Below the pieces are notes generated by a model. It did not search any database and was not told where the DNA came from. It saw only the letters and a list, made by a program, of their open reading frames with translations. The position numbers and the translations under genes are program-made. A DNA stretch of 64,000 nucleotides from Pedobacter sp. N36a. GTDB taxonomy: Bacteria > Bacteroidota > Bacteroidia > Sphingobacteriales > Sphingobacteriaceae. How positions within the stretch are numbered: the stretch's first letter is position 1; the number at the start of each line of letters is the position of its first letter. Positions 43,021 to 52,259 of this stretch are shown here, piece after piece. The stretch is taken from contig NZ_JACSZW010000006.1 in NCBI RefSeq assembly GCF_014472395.1, positions 62,001 through 126,000 on the forward strand. Reading direction: 5' to 3'.

Positions 43021-44156
43021 AGTTCGCAACAAAAGCAATACATGCCGGTCAGGAACCTGACCCATCTACAGGAGCTGTAATGACTCCAATTTATCAAACT
43101 TCTACCTACTGGCAAAAATCACCTGGTGATCACCAGGGTTTTGAATATTCAAGAGGTACCAATCCTACCCGTAAGGCTTTAGAAGATTGTCTTGCTGCTT
43201 TGGAAAATGCTAAATATGGTTTGGCTTTTTCAAGTGGAATGGGGGCTACAGATACGGTTTTAAGACTGTTACAGCCGGGTGATGAAGTGATCACCGGAAA
43301 CGACCTTTATGGTGGTTCTTACCGTATCTTTACTAAAGTATATGCGAAATATGGCATTAAATTTCATTTCCTGGACTTATCTAAGCCAGAAAATATGCTG
43401 CCATATATCAATGATAAAACGAAATTGGTGTGGATTGAAACTCCTACAAATCCAACCATGCAGATCATCGACATTGAAGGTGTGGCCAAAATCACTAAAG
43501 CGAATAATCTAATTTTAACGGTAGACAATACTTTTGCATCTCCTTACCTTCAGAATCCTATTGATCTGGGCGCAGACATCGTGATGCATTCGGTGACCAA
43601 ATATATCGGTGGTCACTCTGATGTGGTTATGGGTGCTTTGTTAGTGAACGATGAGCAATTGTATAAAGACCTTTGGTTTATTTATAATGCTTGTGGTGCT
43701 ACACCAGGACCTCAAGATGCGTTTTTAGTATTGAGAGGAATTAAGACCCTTCATTTACGTATGAAAGCACATTGTGAGAATGGTGAAAAAGTAGCACGCT
43801 TCCTGAAAAGCCATCCTAAAGTAGACAAAATCTATTGGCCAGGTTTTGAAGATCATCCTAACCATGATATCGCGAAGAAACAAATGCGCGGTTTTGGTGG
43901 TATGGTATCCATCACTTTAAAAGGGGCTGACCTTCAGGAAACCTTTAGAATCGCTTCTTCTTTCAAAGTGTTTACGCTTGCAGAATCACTAGGTGGTGTA
44001 GAATCATTGATCAACCACCCGGTAAGTATGACGCATGGTTCTATTCCTAAGGAAGAACGTGAGAAAGTAGGGGTTACGGATAACCTTTTACGCTTAAGTG
44101 TTGGGGTAGAAGATATTGACGATTTAATCGCCGATTTAGAACAAGCATTGAGCTAA
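43017..44156 (+). CDS. Cystathionine gamma-synthase/lyase-type PLP enzyme
   Basis: 379 residues, Cys/Met-metabolism PLP family. PLP lysine Lys195 in S-V-T-K-Y-I-G-G-H-S-D; other sites: Y-S-R-G-T-N-P-T-R (about 43-51), S-S-G-M-G-A-T (phosphate binding), V-D-N-T-F-A-S-P (PLP Asp). E-S-L-G-G-V-E-S-L near the C-terminus. Members are gamma-synthase (MetB), gamma-lyase (CTH) or O-acetylhomoserine sulfhydrylase-related; sequence reading alone cannot decide, though the length and S-L-G-G-V-E-S-L-I motif favour MetB/CTH. Overlaps the preceding gene by 4 nt and is 16 nt before the next. Confidence 0.88.
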   Translation: MKFATKAIHAGQEPDPSTGAVMTPIYQTSTYWQKSPGDHQGFEYSRGTNPTRKALEDCLAALENAKYGLAFSSGMGATDTVLRLLQPGDEVITGNDLYGGSYRIFTKVYAKYGIKFHFLDLSKPENMLPYINDKTKLVWIETPTNPTMQIIDIEGVAKITKANNLILTVDNTFASPYLQNPIDLGADIVMHSVTKYIGGHSDVVMGALLVNDEQLYKDLWFIYNACGATPGPQDAFLVLRGIKTLHLRMKAHCENGEKVARFLKSHPKVDKIYWPGFEDHPNHDIAKKQMRGFGGMVSITLKGADLQETFRIASSFKVFTLAESLGGVESLINHPVSMTHGSIPKEEREKVGVTDNLLRLSVGVEDIDDLIADLEQALS

Positions 44157-44172
44157 TTTAAAATAAGAAATA

Positions 44173-44964
44173 TTGGAATTCCTGGAACTGAAAGACTTTT
44201 TGGACTATAAAGTCGAGCAATACAACAAGCCGAACTTTATTACCAACGATCCGGTTTGCATTCCGCACCGTTTTTCTAAAAAACAAGACGTTGAAATTGC
44301 CGCATTTTTTGCGGCAATTTTAGCTTGGGGACAACGCAAAACCATTATCAATAAATGTACAGAGTTGTTTGAACGCATGGACAATGCGCCTTACGATTTC
44401 ATGCTGCAGCATAGTGATGATGACCTTAAAGGTTTGCTGGGTTTTAAGCACCGCACCTTTAACGATACTGATCTATTGTATTTCGTATCGTTCTTTAAGT
44501 TCCATTATGAGCAATCAGATAGTTTGGAAACGGCATTTCTCCTGCCTTCCAAACCTATATTCAGAGCAGAATACCTGGAAGAAAAAACGGAACAAGCATT
44601 AAACTACTTTAGGTCTTACTTTTTTAGTTTGCCAGATTTCCCGAGAAGAACGATTAAACATGTTTCTTCACCACTTCAGAAATCTACCTGTAAACGCCTC
44701 AATATGTTTTTACGATGGATGGTGAGAAAGGACAATAAAGGCGTTGATTTTGGACTTTGGAACACTGTACAGCCTGCGGATCTCATTTGTCCATGTGACG
44801 TTCATGTGGATCGGGTAGCGCGTAAATTGGGAATGATCAGCAGAAAACAAACAGATTGGCAGACTGCGGTAGAACTGACTAAAAAGCTTTCTGAATTTGA
44901 TCCTATAGATCCGGTTAAATACGATTTTGCCTTATTTGGACTAGGTGTCGAAGAAAAGTTTTAA
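44173..44964 (+). CDS. TIGR02757-family protein
   Basis: 263 residues from TTG 44173, since no ATG is available before conserved sequence. Family marks: I-P-H-R-F-S-K-K-Q-D-V-E-I-A-A-F, A-A-I-L-A-W-G-Q-R-K-T-I, R-L-N-M-F-L-R-W-M-V-R and P-C-D-V-H-V-D-R-V-A-R. These resemble a helix-hairpin-helix DNA glycosylase-like fold, and the family is widespread in Bacteroidetes without assigned function. Third gene of the operon after the PLP enzyme; relation to its neighbours is not obvious. Confidence 0.82.
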   Translation: MEFLELKDFLDYKVEQYNKPNFITNDPVCIPHRFSKKQDVEIAAFFAAILAWGQRKTIINKCTELFERMDNAPYDFMLQHSDDDLKGLLGFKHRTFNDTDLLYFVSFFKFHYEQSDSLETAFLLPSKPIFRAEYLEEKTEQALNYFRSYFFSLPDFPRRTIKHVSSPLQKSTCKRLNMFLRWMVRKDNKGVDFGLWNTVQPADLICPCDVHVDRVARKLGMISRKQTDWQTAVELTKKLSEFDPIDPVKYDFALFGLGVEEKF

Positions 44965-44973
44965 TTTTAGTTG

Positions 44974-45486
44974 ATGGCAACTTTTAAAGCGGAGATCGAA
45001 CGTTTTGCTGAAATGGGTGAAAAAACCGGCTGGACTTATGTTTTCGTCCCTTTTGTCATTGCCAACGAAATCAAGGCAGATTATCGGAAAAGCTACCGGG
45101 TAAAAGGAATGCTGGATCAGGTGGCTGTTGCCGGGCTAGCGCTTGTACCTATGGGTGAAGGTGATTTCATTATCGCACTGAATGCGCCATTGCGTAAAAA
45201 ACTAAAAAAGGACAAAGGGGCAGTACTGGAGCTGCGTCTGGAAGAAGATCTCGACTTTAAAATCCTGATGCCGGAGGACCTGGAAGTCTGTTTATCGGAT
45301 GAGCCGCAATGGCTGGAAAGCTTTTTAAAGCTTCCAAAATCCCACCAAAATTATTACATCAACTGGTTGAATTCCGCAAAAACGGAAGCCACAAGAACGA
45401 AAAGACTGGTCAAAATCGTTACTGCGATGGACAAAGACTGGGATTTCGGAACGATGATGCGGGATGGAAAACCCCGCAAAGCTTAA
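44974..45486 (+). CDS. YdeI/OmpD-associated family protein with DUF1905
   Basis: 170 residues from ATG 44974 (a TTG just before is less likely). N-terminal DUF1905 domain (W-T-Y-V-F-V-P, L-V-P-M-G-E-G-D-F, L-N-A-P-L-R-K) is followed by a C-terminal YdeI-like helical segment (F-L-K-L-P-K-S-H-Q-N-Y-Y-I-N-W, A-K-T-E-A-T-R). YdeI-like proteins are linked to antimicrobial peptide or bacteriocin resistance in enterobacteria; the present function is not known. Last gene of the proS operon; stop is 4 nt from the stop of the convergent glycosyltransferase. Confidence 0.82.
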   Translation: MATFKAEIERFAEMGEKTGWTYVFVPFVIANEIKADYRKSYRVKGMLDQVAVAGLALVPMGEGDFIIALNAPLRKKLKKDKGAVLELRLEEDLDFKILMPEDLEVCLSDEPQWLESFLKLPKSHQNYYINWLNSAKTEATRTKRLVKIVTAMDKDWDFGTMMRDGKPRKA

Positions 45487-45490
45487 GTGA

Positions 45491-46219
45491 TTACCGGTTG
45501 TAATTCCTGAACCAACTCCAAACTTTCATTTGAATTACACCAATAAAAGCTTCCCTGAAAATACGGGTGCTCATTTTGGAAGTACCCTCTGTACGGTCGG
45601 TGAAGATGATTGGAACTTCGACTACTTTAAAGCCATATTTGATTGCTGTGAACTTCATCTCAATCTGGAAGGCATAACCTACAAATTTGATTTTATCCAA
45701 AGGAATGGTCTCTAAAACACGTCTGGTGTAACATTTAAATCCTGCAGTTGCATCCTGAATGTCAATTCTGGTCATCATGCGCACATACATGGAGGCAAAG
45801 TAGGACATTAGTACCCTATTCATCGGCCAGTTGACCACATTTACGCCATTTACATAACGGGAGCCGATGGCTAAATCTGCACCATTTACACCAGCTTCAC
45901 GAAGCCTGATCAGGTCGTCTGGATTGTGAGAAAAATCAGCATCCATCTCAAAGATATACTGGTACTGCGGACGGGCTAATGCCCAGCGAAAACCATGAAT
46001 ATAGGCAGTGCCTAAACCCAGTTTTCCTGTTCTTTCTTCGATATGAAGGCCAGGAAATTCTTGCTGTAATCCCTTCACGATGCGGGCTGTTCCATCAGGA
46101 GAACCATCATCAATAATTAGGACTTCAAAAGAATAAGGCAGGGAGAAAACCTTTCTAATGATCTTCTCAATATTTTCTTTCTCGTTGTAGGTGGGGATTA
46201 TAATTAGACTGTCTGACAC
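45491..46219 (-). CDS. Polyprenol-phosphate mannose synthase (GT2, Dpm1-like)
   Basis: 242 residues from GTG 46219. GT2 motifs: I-I-P-T-Y-N-E-K-E-N, I-I-D-D-G-S-P-D-G-T (UDP/GDP-sugar binding), M-D-A-D-F-S-H-N-P (metal DxD), G-S-R-Y-V-N-G and F-K-C-Y-T-R-R-V-L-E. The order and the short size match the soluble Dpm1 type that makes mannosyl-phosphoryl-polyprenol from GDP-mannose at the cytoplasmic face of the membrane. It may feed the DUF2723 transferase. It is convergent with the proS operon and has no terminator between. Confidence 0.87.
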   Translation of the reverse strand: MSDSLIIIPTYNEKENIEKIIRKVFSLPYSFEVLIIDDGSPDGTARIVKGLQQEFPGLHIEERTGKLGLGTAYIHGFRWALARPQYQYIFEMDADFSHNPDDLIRLREAGVNGADLAIGSRYVNGVNVVNWPMNRVLMSYFASMYVRMMTRIDIQDATAGFKCYTRRVLETIPLDKIKFVGYAFQIEMKFTAIKYGFKVVEVPIIFTDRTEGTSKMSTRIFREAFIGVIQMKVWSWFRNYNR

Positions 46220-46258
46220 GTAATATAAATTTAGGAGCGAAATTATGGATTCTTAACG

Positions 46259-46293
46259 AAAAAACCCTCAGTATATTCTATATACTGAGGGTT
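46259..46293 (-). terminator. Terminator of the second peptide transporter gene
   Basis: AACCCTCAGTATA (46263-46275) pairs with TATACTGAGGGTT (46281-46293), loop TTCTA; six A (46259-46264) on the left serve as U-run for the minus strand. Confidence 0.85.
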
Positions 46294-46321
46294 AATGATG
46301 TTAAATCACAAATAAATGAGA

Positions 46322-47875
46322 TTATTTGACATCTCCCATTAGTTTTTTCACTAATGGGGATAGGATAATCAATAATATTCCAGCAATTAAGGCATAAATA
46401 GCCAGCTGTTTATAGCCCTCTGTGAAGGTCATTAATTTCTGAGCTGTGGTATCATTATCTCCGCCTTGCGCCATGTGTGCACCTAAAATACCGGCTACAT
46501 ACTGACCGTAAGCACTGGCCAGGAACCACATTCCCATCATTACACCCTGTAATTTAACCGGGGATAATTTGGTCATAATGGATAAGCCGATAGGAGAGAG
46601 GCAAAGCTCACCGAAGGTAATTACCAGGTACGACAGGGTAAAGGCGTCTAAAGAAGCAATACCTTGTGCATTGGCAAAGAAACGGGTGCTGTATAGGATA
46701 AAGAAACCACCTGCCAGGAATAAAAAGCCAAGACCGAATTTCACTACCGTATTTGGTTCGATCTTTTTCTTTGCTAATCCAATCCATACCAGACTGAAGA
46801 CAAAGGCAAAAATGATCACAAAGAAAGAGTTGGCAGAGTTGTTTACACCGTTTGGATCCAGGGTAATGACGCCCAGAAGTTTATCATCCAGGTTTCTGGC
46901 GGCGAATAGCGCCATAGAGCCCCCGCTTTGTTCGTAAATTCCCCAGAATACAATAGAGAACAGGATAAAGATGATGGCTGCAATAAGTTTTTTACGCTCT
47001 TCCCATCCGTATTTACTCATTTCATAAATGATGTAAACTAAGGTGGCAGGGCCGATGATGTACATAAACCAGTCGGTATATTGTGTTTTGGCCACCATGG
47101 TCATGATCACTGGAATTATGGCCAATGATCCTGCATATACTGCATAATCGTACCATTTTCTGTTGATCGCTTTGGTTTTGATCACTGCTGGTTCAGCAGG
47201 TAATTTTCCATCCAGGCTTTCTGGTAAGATCACCGTTACCTCTTCGTCTTTAAAAGGAGATAATCCAATCGGACCTAAGCTCTTTTTAGTGAAGATAAAA
47301 GTCAGCAAACTGATGGTCATTACAATTCCGGCAAGGCCGAAAGCCAGGTGCCAGGAATAGGTTTTTCCAAGGTAAATACAGGCGTAACCACCCAATAGAC
47401 CACCGATGTTAATTCCGGCATAGAACAGAGAGAAACCAGCATCACGACGTGGGTCATTGCCTTTGTAAAGGGAACCTACCATCGTAGAAATGTTGGGTTT
47501 AAAGAAACCGGTACCGACTACCGTGAAACTGATCCCGAGAAAGAAGAACTGATGCGGATCATAAGAGAGGATTGCACTTCCTATAATCATCAGGATACCG
47601 CCCCAGAACAGGGACTTCCTAAAGCCCAGGATTTTATCTGCAAAGAGTCCACCGATAAAGGTGAAGGCATATACGAAGGCCTGAGTGGCTCCGTATTGAA
47701 GATTGGCATCGCCATCTTTCATCATTAACTGCGTGACCATGAAATAGGTCAGCATTCCCCGCATTCCGTAGAAACAGAAACGTTCCCACATTTCTGAGAA
47801 GAACAGGTACCAAAGTTGTTTTGGATACTTGCCCTTGAAATTCTGAATTTGTTCTAAAGTAAGATTTTCAGCCAT
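46322..47875 (-). CDS. POT-family proton-coupled peptide transporter (copy 1)
   Basis: 517 residues, about 12-14 hydrophobic helices. The proton-coupling motif E-x-x-E-R-F (S-E-M-W-E-R-F-C-F-Y-G) is intact, and the PTR2 signature F-S-L-F-Y-A-G-I-N-I-G-G-L-L-G and G-F-F-K-P-N-I-S follow. It imports di- or tripeptides by proton symport across the inner membrane. Downstream paralogue of the gene at 47940-49709 (64-bp gap with a terminator between), so they may be separately transcribed. Substrate specificity cannot be judged from sequence. Confidence 0.9.
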   Translation of the reverse strand: MAENLTLEQIQNFKGKYPKQLWYLFFSEMWERFCFYGMRGMLTYFMVTQLMMKDGDANLQYGATQAFVYAFTFIGGLFADKILGFRKSLFWGGILMIIGSAILSYDPHQFFFLGISFTVVGTGFFKPNISTMVGSLYKGNDPRRDAGFSLFYAGINIGGLLGGYACIYLGKTYSWHLAFGLAGIVMTISLLTFIFTKKSLGPIGLSPFKDEEVTVILPESLDGKLPAEPAVIKTKAINRKWYDYAVYAGSLAIIPVIMTMVAKTQYTDWFMYIIGPATLVYIIYEMSKYGWEERKKLIAAIIFILFSIVFWGIYEQSGGSMALFAARNLDDKLLGVITLDPNGVNNSANSFFVIIFAFVFSLVWIGLAKKKIEPNTVVKFGLGFLFLAGGFFILYSTRFFANAQGIASLDAFTLSYLVITFGELCLSPIGLSIMTKLSPVKLQGVMMGMWFLASAYGQYVAGILGAHMAQGGDNDTTAQKLMTFTEGYKQLAIYALIAGILLIILSPLVKKLMGDVK

Positions 47876-47900
47876 ATCTTAATTGTCATTGTTCTGTTAG

Positions 47901-47932
47901 TAAAAAAAGCCTTTGGAGAGTTCCAAAGGCTT
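47901..47932 (-). terminator. Terminator of the first peptide transporter gene
   Basis: AGCCTTTGGA (47908-47917) pairs with TCCAAAGGCT (47922-47931), 4-nt loop GAGT, left A-run 47901-47907 gives the minus U-run. Confidence 0.85.
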
Positions 47933-47939
47933 GATTTTT

Positions 47940-49709
47940 TTATTTTACACCGTGCATCAGGCGTTTCATTAATGGAGTCAGCATCATGATGATCAAACCT
48001 AGTCCGATAGGGATAAAGGTGAAGATCAGGAAGAAGGTACTCATTGAATATTTTGAAGTGATCTCATCGATCATACCACCCATTGTACCTGCAACTTTAT
48101 TACCGATAGCGATGGCCAAGTACCAGATACCAAACATAATGGCGATCATTCTTCCAGGAACCAGTTTACTTACATAAGATAAACCTACAGGAGAGATGAA
48201 CAATTCACCCATCGTATGGAAGAAATAAGCCAATACCAGCCAGATCATACTTACTGAAGCTACCGCAGCACCCTGAGGGATGGTACTTGCACCGTAAGCA
48301 AGAACGGCGAAACCGATTCCTAAAAGAATCATACCAAATCCGTTTTTAAACGTTGCAGAAGGATTGTATTTACTTTCCCAAAGTTTAGATACGATTGGTG
48401 CACAGCTGATGATGAATAGAGAGTTCAGGATACCAAACCAGGTGGCTGGAACTTCTGATTTTACTTCGCTGTATTGGTTTTTAAGCATATAGATGACAAT
48501 CACCCAAATGATGATGAAACCTGAAGCTAAAACTAGGTTACCGATAGAATATTTACCGAAAGTTTTAGAGAACAGCTTGAGCAATACATAAGAGATGATC
48601 ACTAGAGGAATCACTGTAATCATGGTGTTGACCACATTGAAAATCACCTTAGAATCACCTGTTAGCATACGCTGGGTATAATCCTTTGCAAAGATGGTCA
48701 TCGAACCACCTGCTTGTTCAAATGATGCCCAGAAGAAAATCGTAATAAAGGCCAGGACAATTACAGCGATCATTTTATCGCGTAATACTGGTGTATATTG
48801 ACTGATCCTTTTCACTAAGATGAATATGAAAAGCACCAATGCAGTGATGATCATGAAGTTACTTCCTTCCATGCTGCCCACATTAAATGCGAACAAGTTC
48901 ATGGTGGTAATTTTGGAAACCGGATCATTGATAATCCAGGATAAGCCAATTACAGCAATCAGACCAATCAACAATAAGTCGAATTTAGAGAATGGGTTTC
49001 TTGTGCTTTCCTCTAGGTTGTCAGAAACTTCTTCTACTTCGTTTTTAAGCGGTTTTAAGCCGATATTACCGAAAATCCCTTGAGTGAAATAGAACTGAAC
49101 CATACCGATAAACATAAAGATACCGGCTAAACCGAATCCATAAGCCCATCCCCAGTCTTTGCTTTCTCCGATGTATCCGCACAATAACATCCCTAAAAAT
49201 GCTCCAGCGTTTACGCCCATGTAGAAAATGGTGTAGGCACCATCTTTTTTCTCCGGATGTTTTTTATACATCTGTGCAATGATAGAGGTCATGTTTGGTT
49301 TGAAGAAACCGTTACCTACTACCAATAGACATAAGCCCAGGTACATGAAGAAATGGTCGATTTCAATGGCCATAGATAAATGGCCTAAGGTCATTAATAA
49401 GGCTCCTACTATAACTGCCCATCTATAACCAATGATTCTATCGGCAATATAACCGCCTAGGATTGGCGTCAGATAAGCTAAGCCTGTATACGAACCATAA
49501 ATTGCTAATGCATGAGCTCTAGGCCATCCCCATCCTGGATTATCACCAATAATGGAAGAAGTTAGAAAAAGCACTAGTAATGCGCGCATCCCATAGTAGG
49601 AGAATCTTTCCCACATCTCCGTAAAGAATAAAACAAACAGTCCAGCTGGATGTCCTAGTACCTTACTCTCAAAAAAGTTATTTGGAGTGTCCAAATTTTG
49701 TGCATTCAT
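47940..49709 (-). CDS. POT-family proton-coupled peptide transporter (copy 2)
   Basis: 589 residues, longer than copy 1 with an extended central region between the two transporter halves. The E-x-x-E-R-F motif (T-E-M-W-E-R-F-S-Y-Y-G-M-R-A) is intact; Y-T-I-F-Y-M-G-V-N-A-G-A-F-L-G and G-F-F-K-P-N-M-T-S are the PTR signatures. Sequence is clearly diverged from copy 1, so it is an older duplication, probably with different peptide preference. Upstream 183-bp gap holds its promoter; no clear TAnnTTTG was found. Confidence 0.9.
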   Translation of the reverse strand: MNAQNLDTPNNFFESKVLGHPAGLFVLFFTEMWERFSYYGMRALLVLFLTSSIIGDNPGWGWPRAHALAIYGSYTGLAYLTPILGGYIADRIIGYRWAVIVGALLMTLGHLSMAIEIDHFFMYLGLCLLVVGNGFFKPNMTSIIAQMYKKHPEKKDGAYTIFYMGVNAGAFLGMLLCGYIGESKDWGWAYGFGLAGIFMFIGMVQFYFTQGIFGNIGLKPLKNEVEEVSDNLEESTRNPFSKFDLLLIGLIAVIGLSWIINDPVSKITTMNLFAFNVGSMEGSNFMIITALVLFIFILVKRISQYTPVLRDKMIAVIVLAFITIFFWASFEQAGGSMTIFAKDYTQRMLTGDSKVIFNVVNTMITVIPLVIISYVLLKLFSKTFGKYSIGNLVLASGFIIIWVIVIYMLKNQYSEVKSEVPATWFGILNSLFIISCAPIVSKLWESKYNPSATFKNGFGMILLGIGFAVLAYGASTIPQGAAVASVSMIWLVLAYFFHTMGELFISPVGLSYVSKLVPGRMIAIMFGIWYLAIAIGNKVAGTMGGMIDEITSKYSMSTFFLIFTFIPIGLGLIIMMLTPLMKRLMHGVK

Positions 49710-49892
49710 GTGTTGGTTTTTTTGTGTAATAATTTATTGAAAGGTTCAGTTAGTTCTTATAAATAAAATAATGGAGAGGGCTCTGTTTTGGTAAGGTTTT
49801 TGTTTGATATTAAAATAAACCATCGCGCAAGATAGGCACCCGGAGTCAAACTCACAAATTTTTAAAGTAGTTTAGAGTGGTATTGGCATCTG

Positions 49893-50810
49893 TTAAAGCT
49901 TCTTGATGGCTTGAATTTTTTTGTCTTTCGGGTCGATGTAGAGCTCGTCCAAATCATTAGGATCATTCTTTAGTTCCACATTCTCAACGAGTTTAAGTTT
50001 GCCGCTCGTCACTTTATACGCATCAAAACTGAGGTCGGAAGCGTAATATTCAAAATTTCCTATCATTTCTTCACTAAAAGGAGCAAGATGATCAAAAACG
50101 ATCATATTTACGCTTTTGTCCATGGTCAGCGTCATGGAGTTGAGTTTGTTGTACTCGAAGATGACACGGTTGAGGCCAGGGTTTTTAGGCTGTACGAAGA
50201 CCGCTTTTCCGAAGCTGGGTTCGCCATTTTCAAAGGACAATATTTCGATTACTTTCTTGGAGGTTTTGCCGTTGTTTCCTTTCCAGCCTAGTAAGGCATA
50301 GGCAGGCGATTTTCCATTGCTTATGGGCACGATCTGGTAGTAATAGGCACCATACCAATTTTTATTGCTGGTAATGGCATTTGGGTCTTTCAGCTGCTCG
50401 GTGTTGTCGATCAGCGGGAATAATTTTAGCTTCCCATCTTTAGTGGCTACTTGTATCGCGCCGAAATAACGGTAGGTACCATCATCTACCGGGAGGTACC
50501 AGCTGAAAATGCGGAAGGATTTATCCGGGGCATTCAGGGTAGAGATTGTTTTTAGTGAATCAAAAGGGTAGTTAAATGATCCTGGCGTTTTCAGGGATTC
50601 TACCAATGTTTTTATGAAATGCGCATTGGCCTCAAAACGAGACTGGTTGTTCTGGGCATGCTGTGCCTGAGCGCTAATCCGGATTAAAGAGTCCTGGAAC
50701 CGGAGCATTGCCGGGTTATTGCTGAGCGGAAAGCTATGCTGCGCATGAACCGTTGTCATCGCGCAGCATAATATCATCACCAATAGGGTCGATTTTAAAG
50801 CTTTGAACAT
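49893..50810 (-). CDS. Secreted hypothetical protein
   Basis: 305 residues with signal peptide (T-T-V-H-A-Q-H). Mostly beta-rich with aromatic residues, e.g. R-I-F-S-W-Y-L-P and W-Y-G-A-Y-Y-Y-Q-I-V-P. No catalytic motif or known domain recognised. Its ATG directly abuts the thiolase stop codon (TAA-ATG), implying co-transcription and probably translational coupling, an odd pairing for a cytoplasmic enzyme and a secreted protein. Confidence 0.78.
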   Translation of the reverse strand: MFKALKSTLLVMILCCAMTTVHAQHSFPLSNNPAMLRFQDSLIRISAQAQHAQNNQSRFEANAHFIKTLVESLKTPGSFNYPFDSLKTISTLNAPDKSFRIFSWYLPVDDGTYRYFGAIQVATKDGKLKLFPLIDNTEQLKDPNAITSNKNWYGAYYYQIVPISNGKSPAYALLGWKGNNGKTSKKVIEILSFENGEPSFGKAVFVQPKNPGLNRVIFEYNKLNSMTLTMDKSVNMIVFDHLAPFSEEMIGNFEYYASDLSFDAYKVTSGKLKLVENVELKNDPNDLDELYIDPKDKKIQAIKKL

Positions 50811-51989
50811 TTAGCTTAACTTTTCAATAACAATTGCGCTGGCACCACCGCCACCATTACAAATTCCGGCTACACCGATAGTTCCATTGTTCTGGGCCAG
50901 TACCGTCAATAAGGTCACTACGATTCTGGCACCTGAGGCACCTAGTGGATGCCCAATGGCTACTGCACCACCATTTACGTTTACTTTTTCTGCATTTAAT
51001 TCCAATAGCTTGTTGTTGGCTAAAGAAACAACAGAGAAGGCTTCGTTGATTTCAAAATAATCTACGTCGCTGATATTTTTACCTGCTTTTTTTAAGGCTA
51101 AGGGGATTGCTTTTGCCGGCGCGGTAGTAAACCATTCCGGTGCCTGCTGTGCATCTGCATACGCCAGGATTTTTGCCAATGGCTTTAATCCAAGTTCTTT
51201 CGCTTTATCCGCACTCATCAATACCAATGCAGCTGCACCATCATTTAAGGTAGAGGCATTTGCTGCAGTAACTGTTCCATCTTTCTTGAATACTGGTTTT
51301 AAGCCTGGGATTTTATCGAATTTAACAGCAAATGGCTCTTCATCTTTCGAGATGAGGGTCACTTCGCCTTTGCGGTCTTTGACAGGTACAGGGACAATTT
51401 CTGAGTCGAATTTGCCTTCGTTTTGCGCAGCCTGTGCTTTTTGGTAAGAACTGATGGCAAAAGCATCCTGATCTTCACGGCTGATTTCGCATTCTGCGGC
51501 ACATAGTTCTGCGGCAGAACCCATGTGGTAATCATTGTATACATCCCAGAGTCCGTCTTTTACCAAGCCGTCGGTTAGCTGACCATGGCCTAAACGGTAT
51601 CCGTTTCTTGCTTTATCTAAATAATAGGGAACATTGCTCATGCTTTCCATACCGCCTGCAACGATAATGTCGTTTTCGCCAAGGGCGATACTTTGTGCAG
51701 CCAGCATGATGGCTTTGGTTCCTGAAGCACATACTTTATTGATGGTGGTAGCAGGAAGGTCTGGTAAGCCGGCAAATTTTGCCGCTTGTGTAGCTGGAGC
51801 CTGGCCAATATTTGCAGACAATACATTGCCCATATACACTTCCTGAACGTCAGCAAGGCTGATGCCCGCTTTTTCTACAGCAGCTTTGATGGCTATACCG
51901 CCCAGTTGAGGAGCTGAAAAACTTGATAATGAACCACCAAAACTTCCTATCGGGGTTCTAACTGCAGATACTATAACTACTTCTCTCAT
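50811..51989 (-). CDS. Acetyl-CoA C-acetyltransferase (thiolase)
   Basis: 392 residues, standard thiolase length. Catalytic nucleophile Cys87 in [23 protein letters not shown] (His) and C-N-G-G-G-G-A-S (second Cys). It condenses or cleaves acetoacetyl-CoA in the cytoplasm. Together with the CoA-transferase at 32-33 kb it could connect acetoacetate with acetyl-CoA, but the genes are not linked. AtoB-like versus FadA-like role cannot be settled by sequence reading; N-terminus and size favour AtoB. Confidence 0.92.
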   Translation of the reverse strand: MREVVIVSAVRTPIGSFGGSLSSFSAPQLGGIAIKAAVEKAGISLADVQEVYMGNVLSANIGQAPATQAAKFAGLPDLPATTINKVCASGTKAIMLAAQSIALGENDIIVAGGMESMSNVPYYLDKARNGYRLGHGQLTDGLVKDGLWDVYNDYHMGSAAELCAAECEISREDQDAFAISSYQKAQAAQNEGKFDSEIVPVPVKDRKGEVTLISKDEEPFAVKFDKIPGLKPVFKKDGTVTAANASTLNDGAAALVLMSADKAKELGLKPLAKILAYADAQQAPEWFTTAPAKAIPLALKKAGKNISDVDYFEINEAFSVVSLANNKLLELNAEKVNVNGGAVAIGHPLGASGARIVVTLLTVLAQNNGTIGVAGICNGGGGASAIVIEKLS

Positions 51990-52061
51990 TGGTACTTTTT
52001 AATTTTGGTTGAAAGCAAAGTTAAGTAATTAGTAGTATCTGCTGGTTAAACTCCATCGTTT

Positions 52062-52247
52062 TTAACGAGGCTCATCTGTATCATTTTTGTTTATGCGTCG
52101 TTTTCTTTTCGATTTCACCGCTTCAGTCAACAGGTACTCTATCTGCCCATTGATGCTCCTGAATTCGTCATTTGCCCAGTTCTCAATCTCTTTGAGCAGG
52201 GCAGGGTTGATCCTCAGTGCAAAAGCTTTTTTATCTTTTTCAGACAT
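52062..52247 (-). CDS. Small ribbon-helix-helix (Arc-type) protein
   Basis: 61 residues: F-A-L-R-I-N-P-A-L-L-K-E-I-E-N-W-A gives the beta strand and first helix of an Arc/MetJ-type fold, then S-I-N-G-Q-I-E-Y-L-L, and a basic tail R-K-R-R. Such proteins bind DNA as dimers. It is 12 nt downstream of the SPFH gene, an association I recall from other genomes. It may regulate that operon. It is not followed by a toxin-like gene, so an antitoxin role is unsupported. Confidence 0.8.
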   Translation of the reverse strand: MSEKDKKAFALRINPALLKEIENWANDEFRSINGQIEYLLTEAVKSKRKRRINKNDTDEPR

Positions 52248-52259
52248 GTTTTATCAGTA

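Noticed and set aside
52062-52247. Antitoxin of a toxin-antitoxin pair
   Set aside because: The ribbon-helix-helix protein has no small toxin-like partner; its neighbour is a 285-residue SPFH membrane protein.
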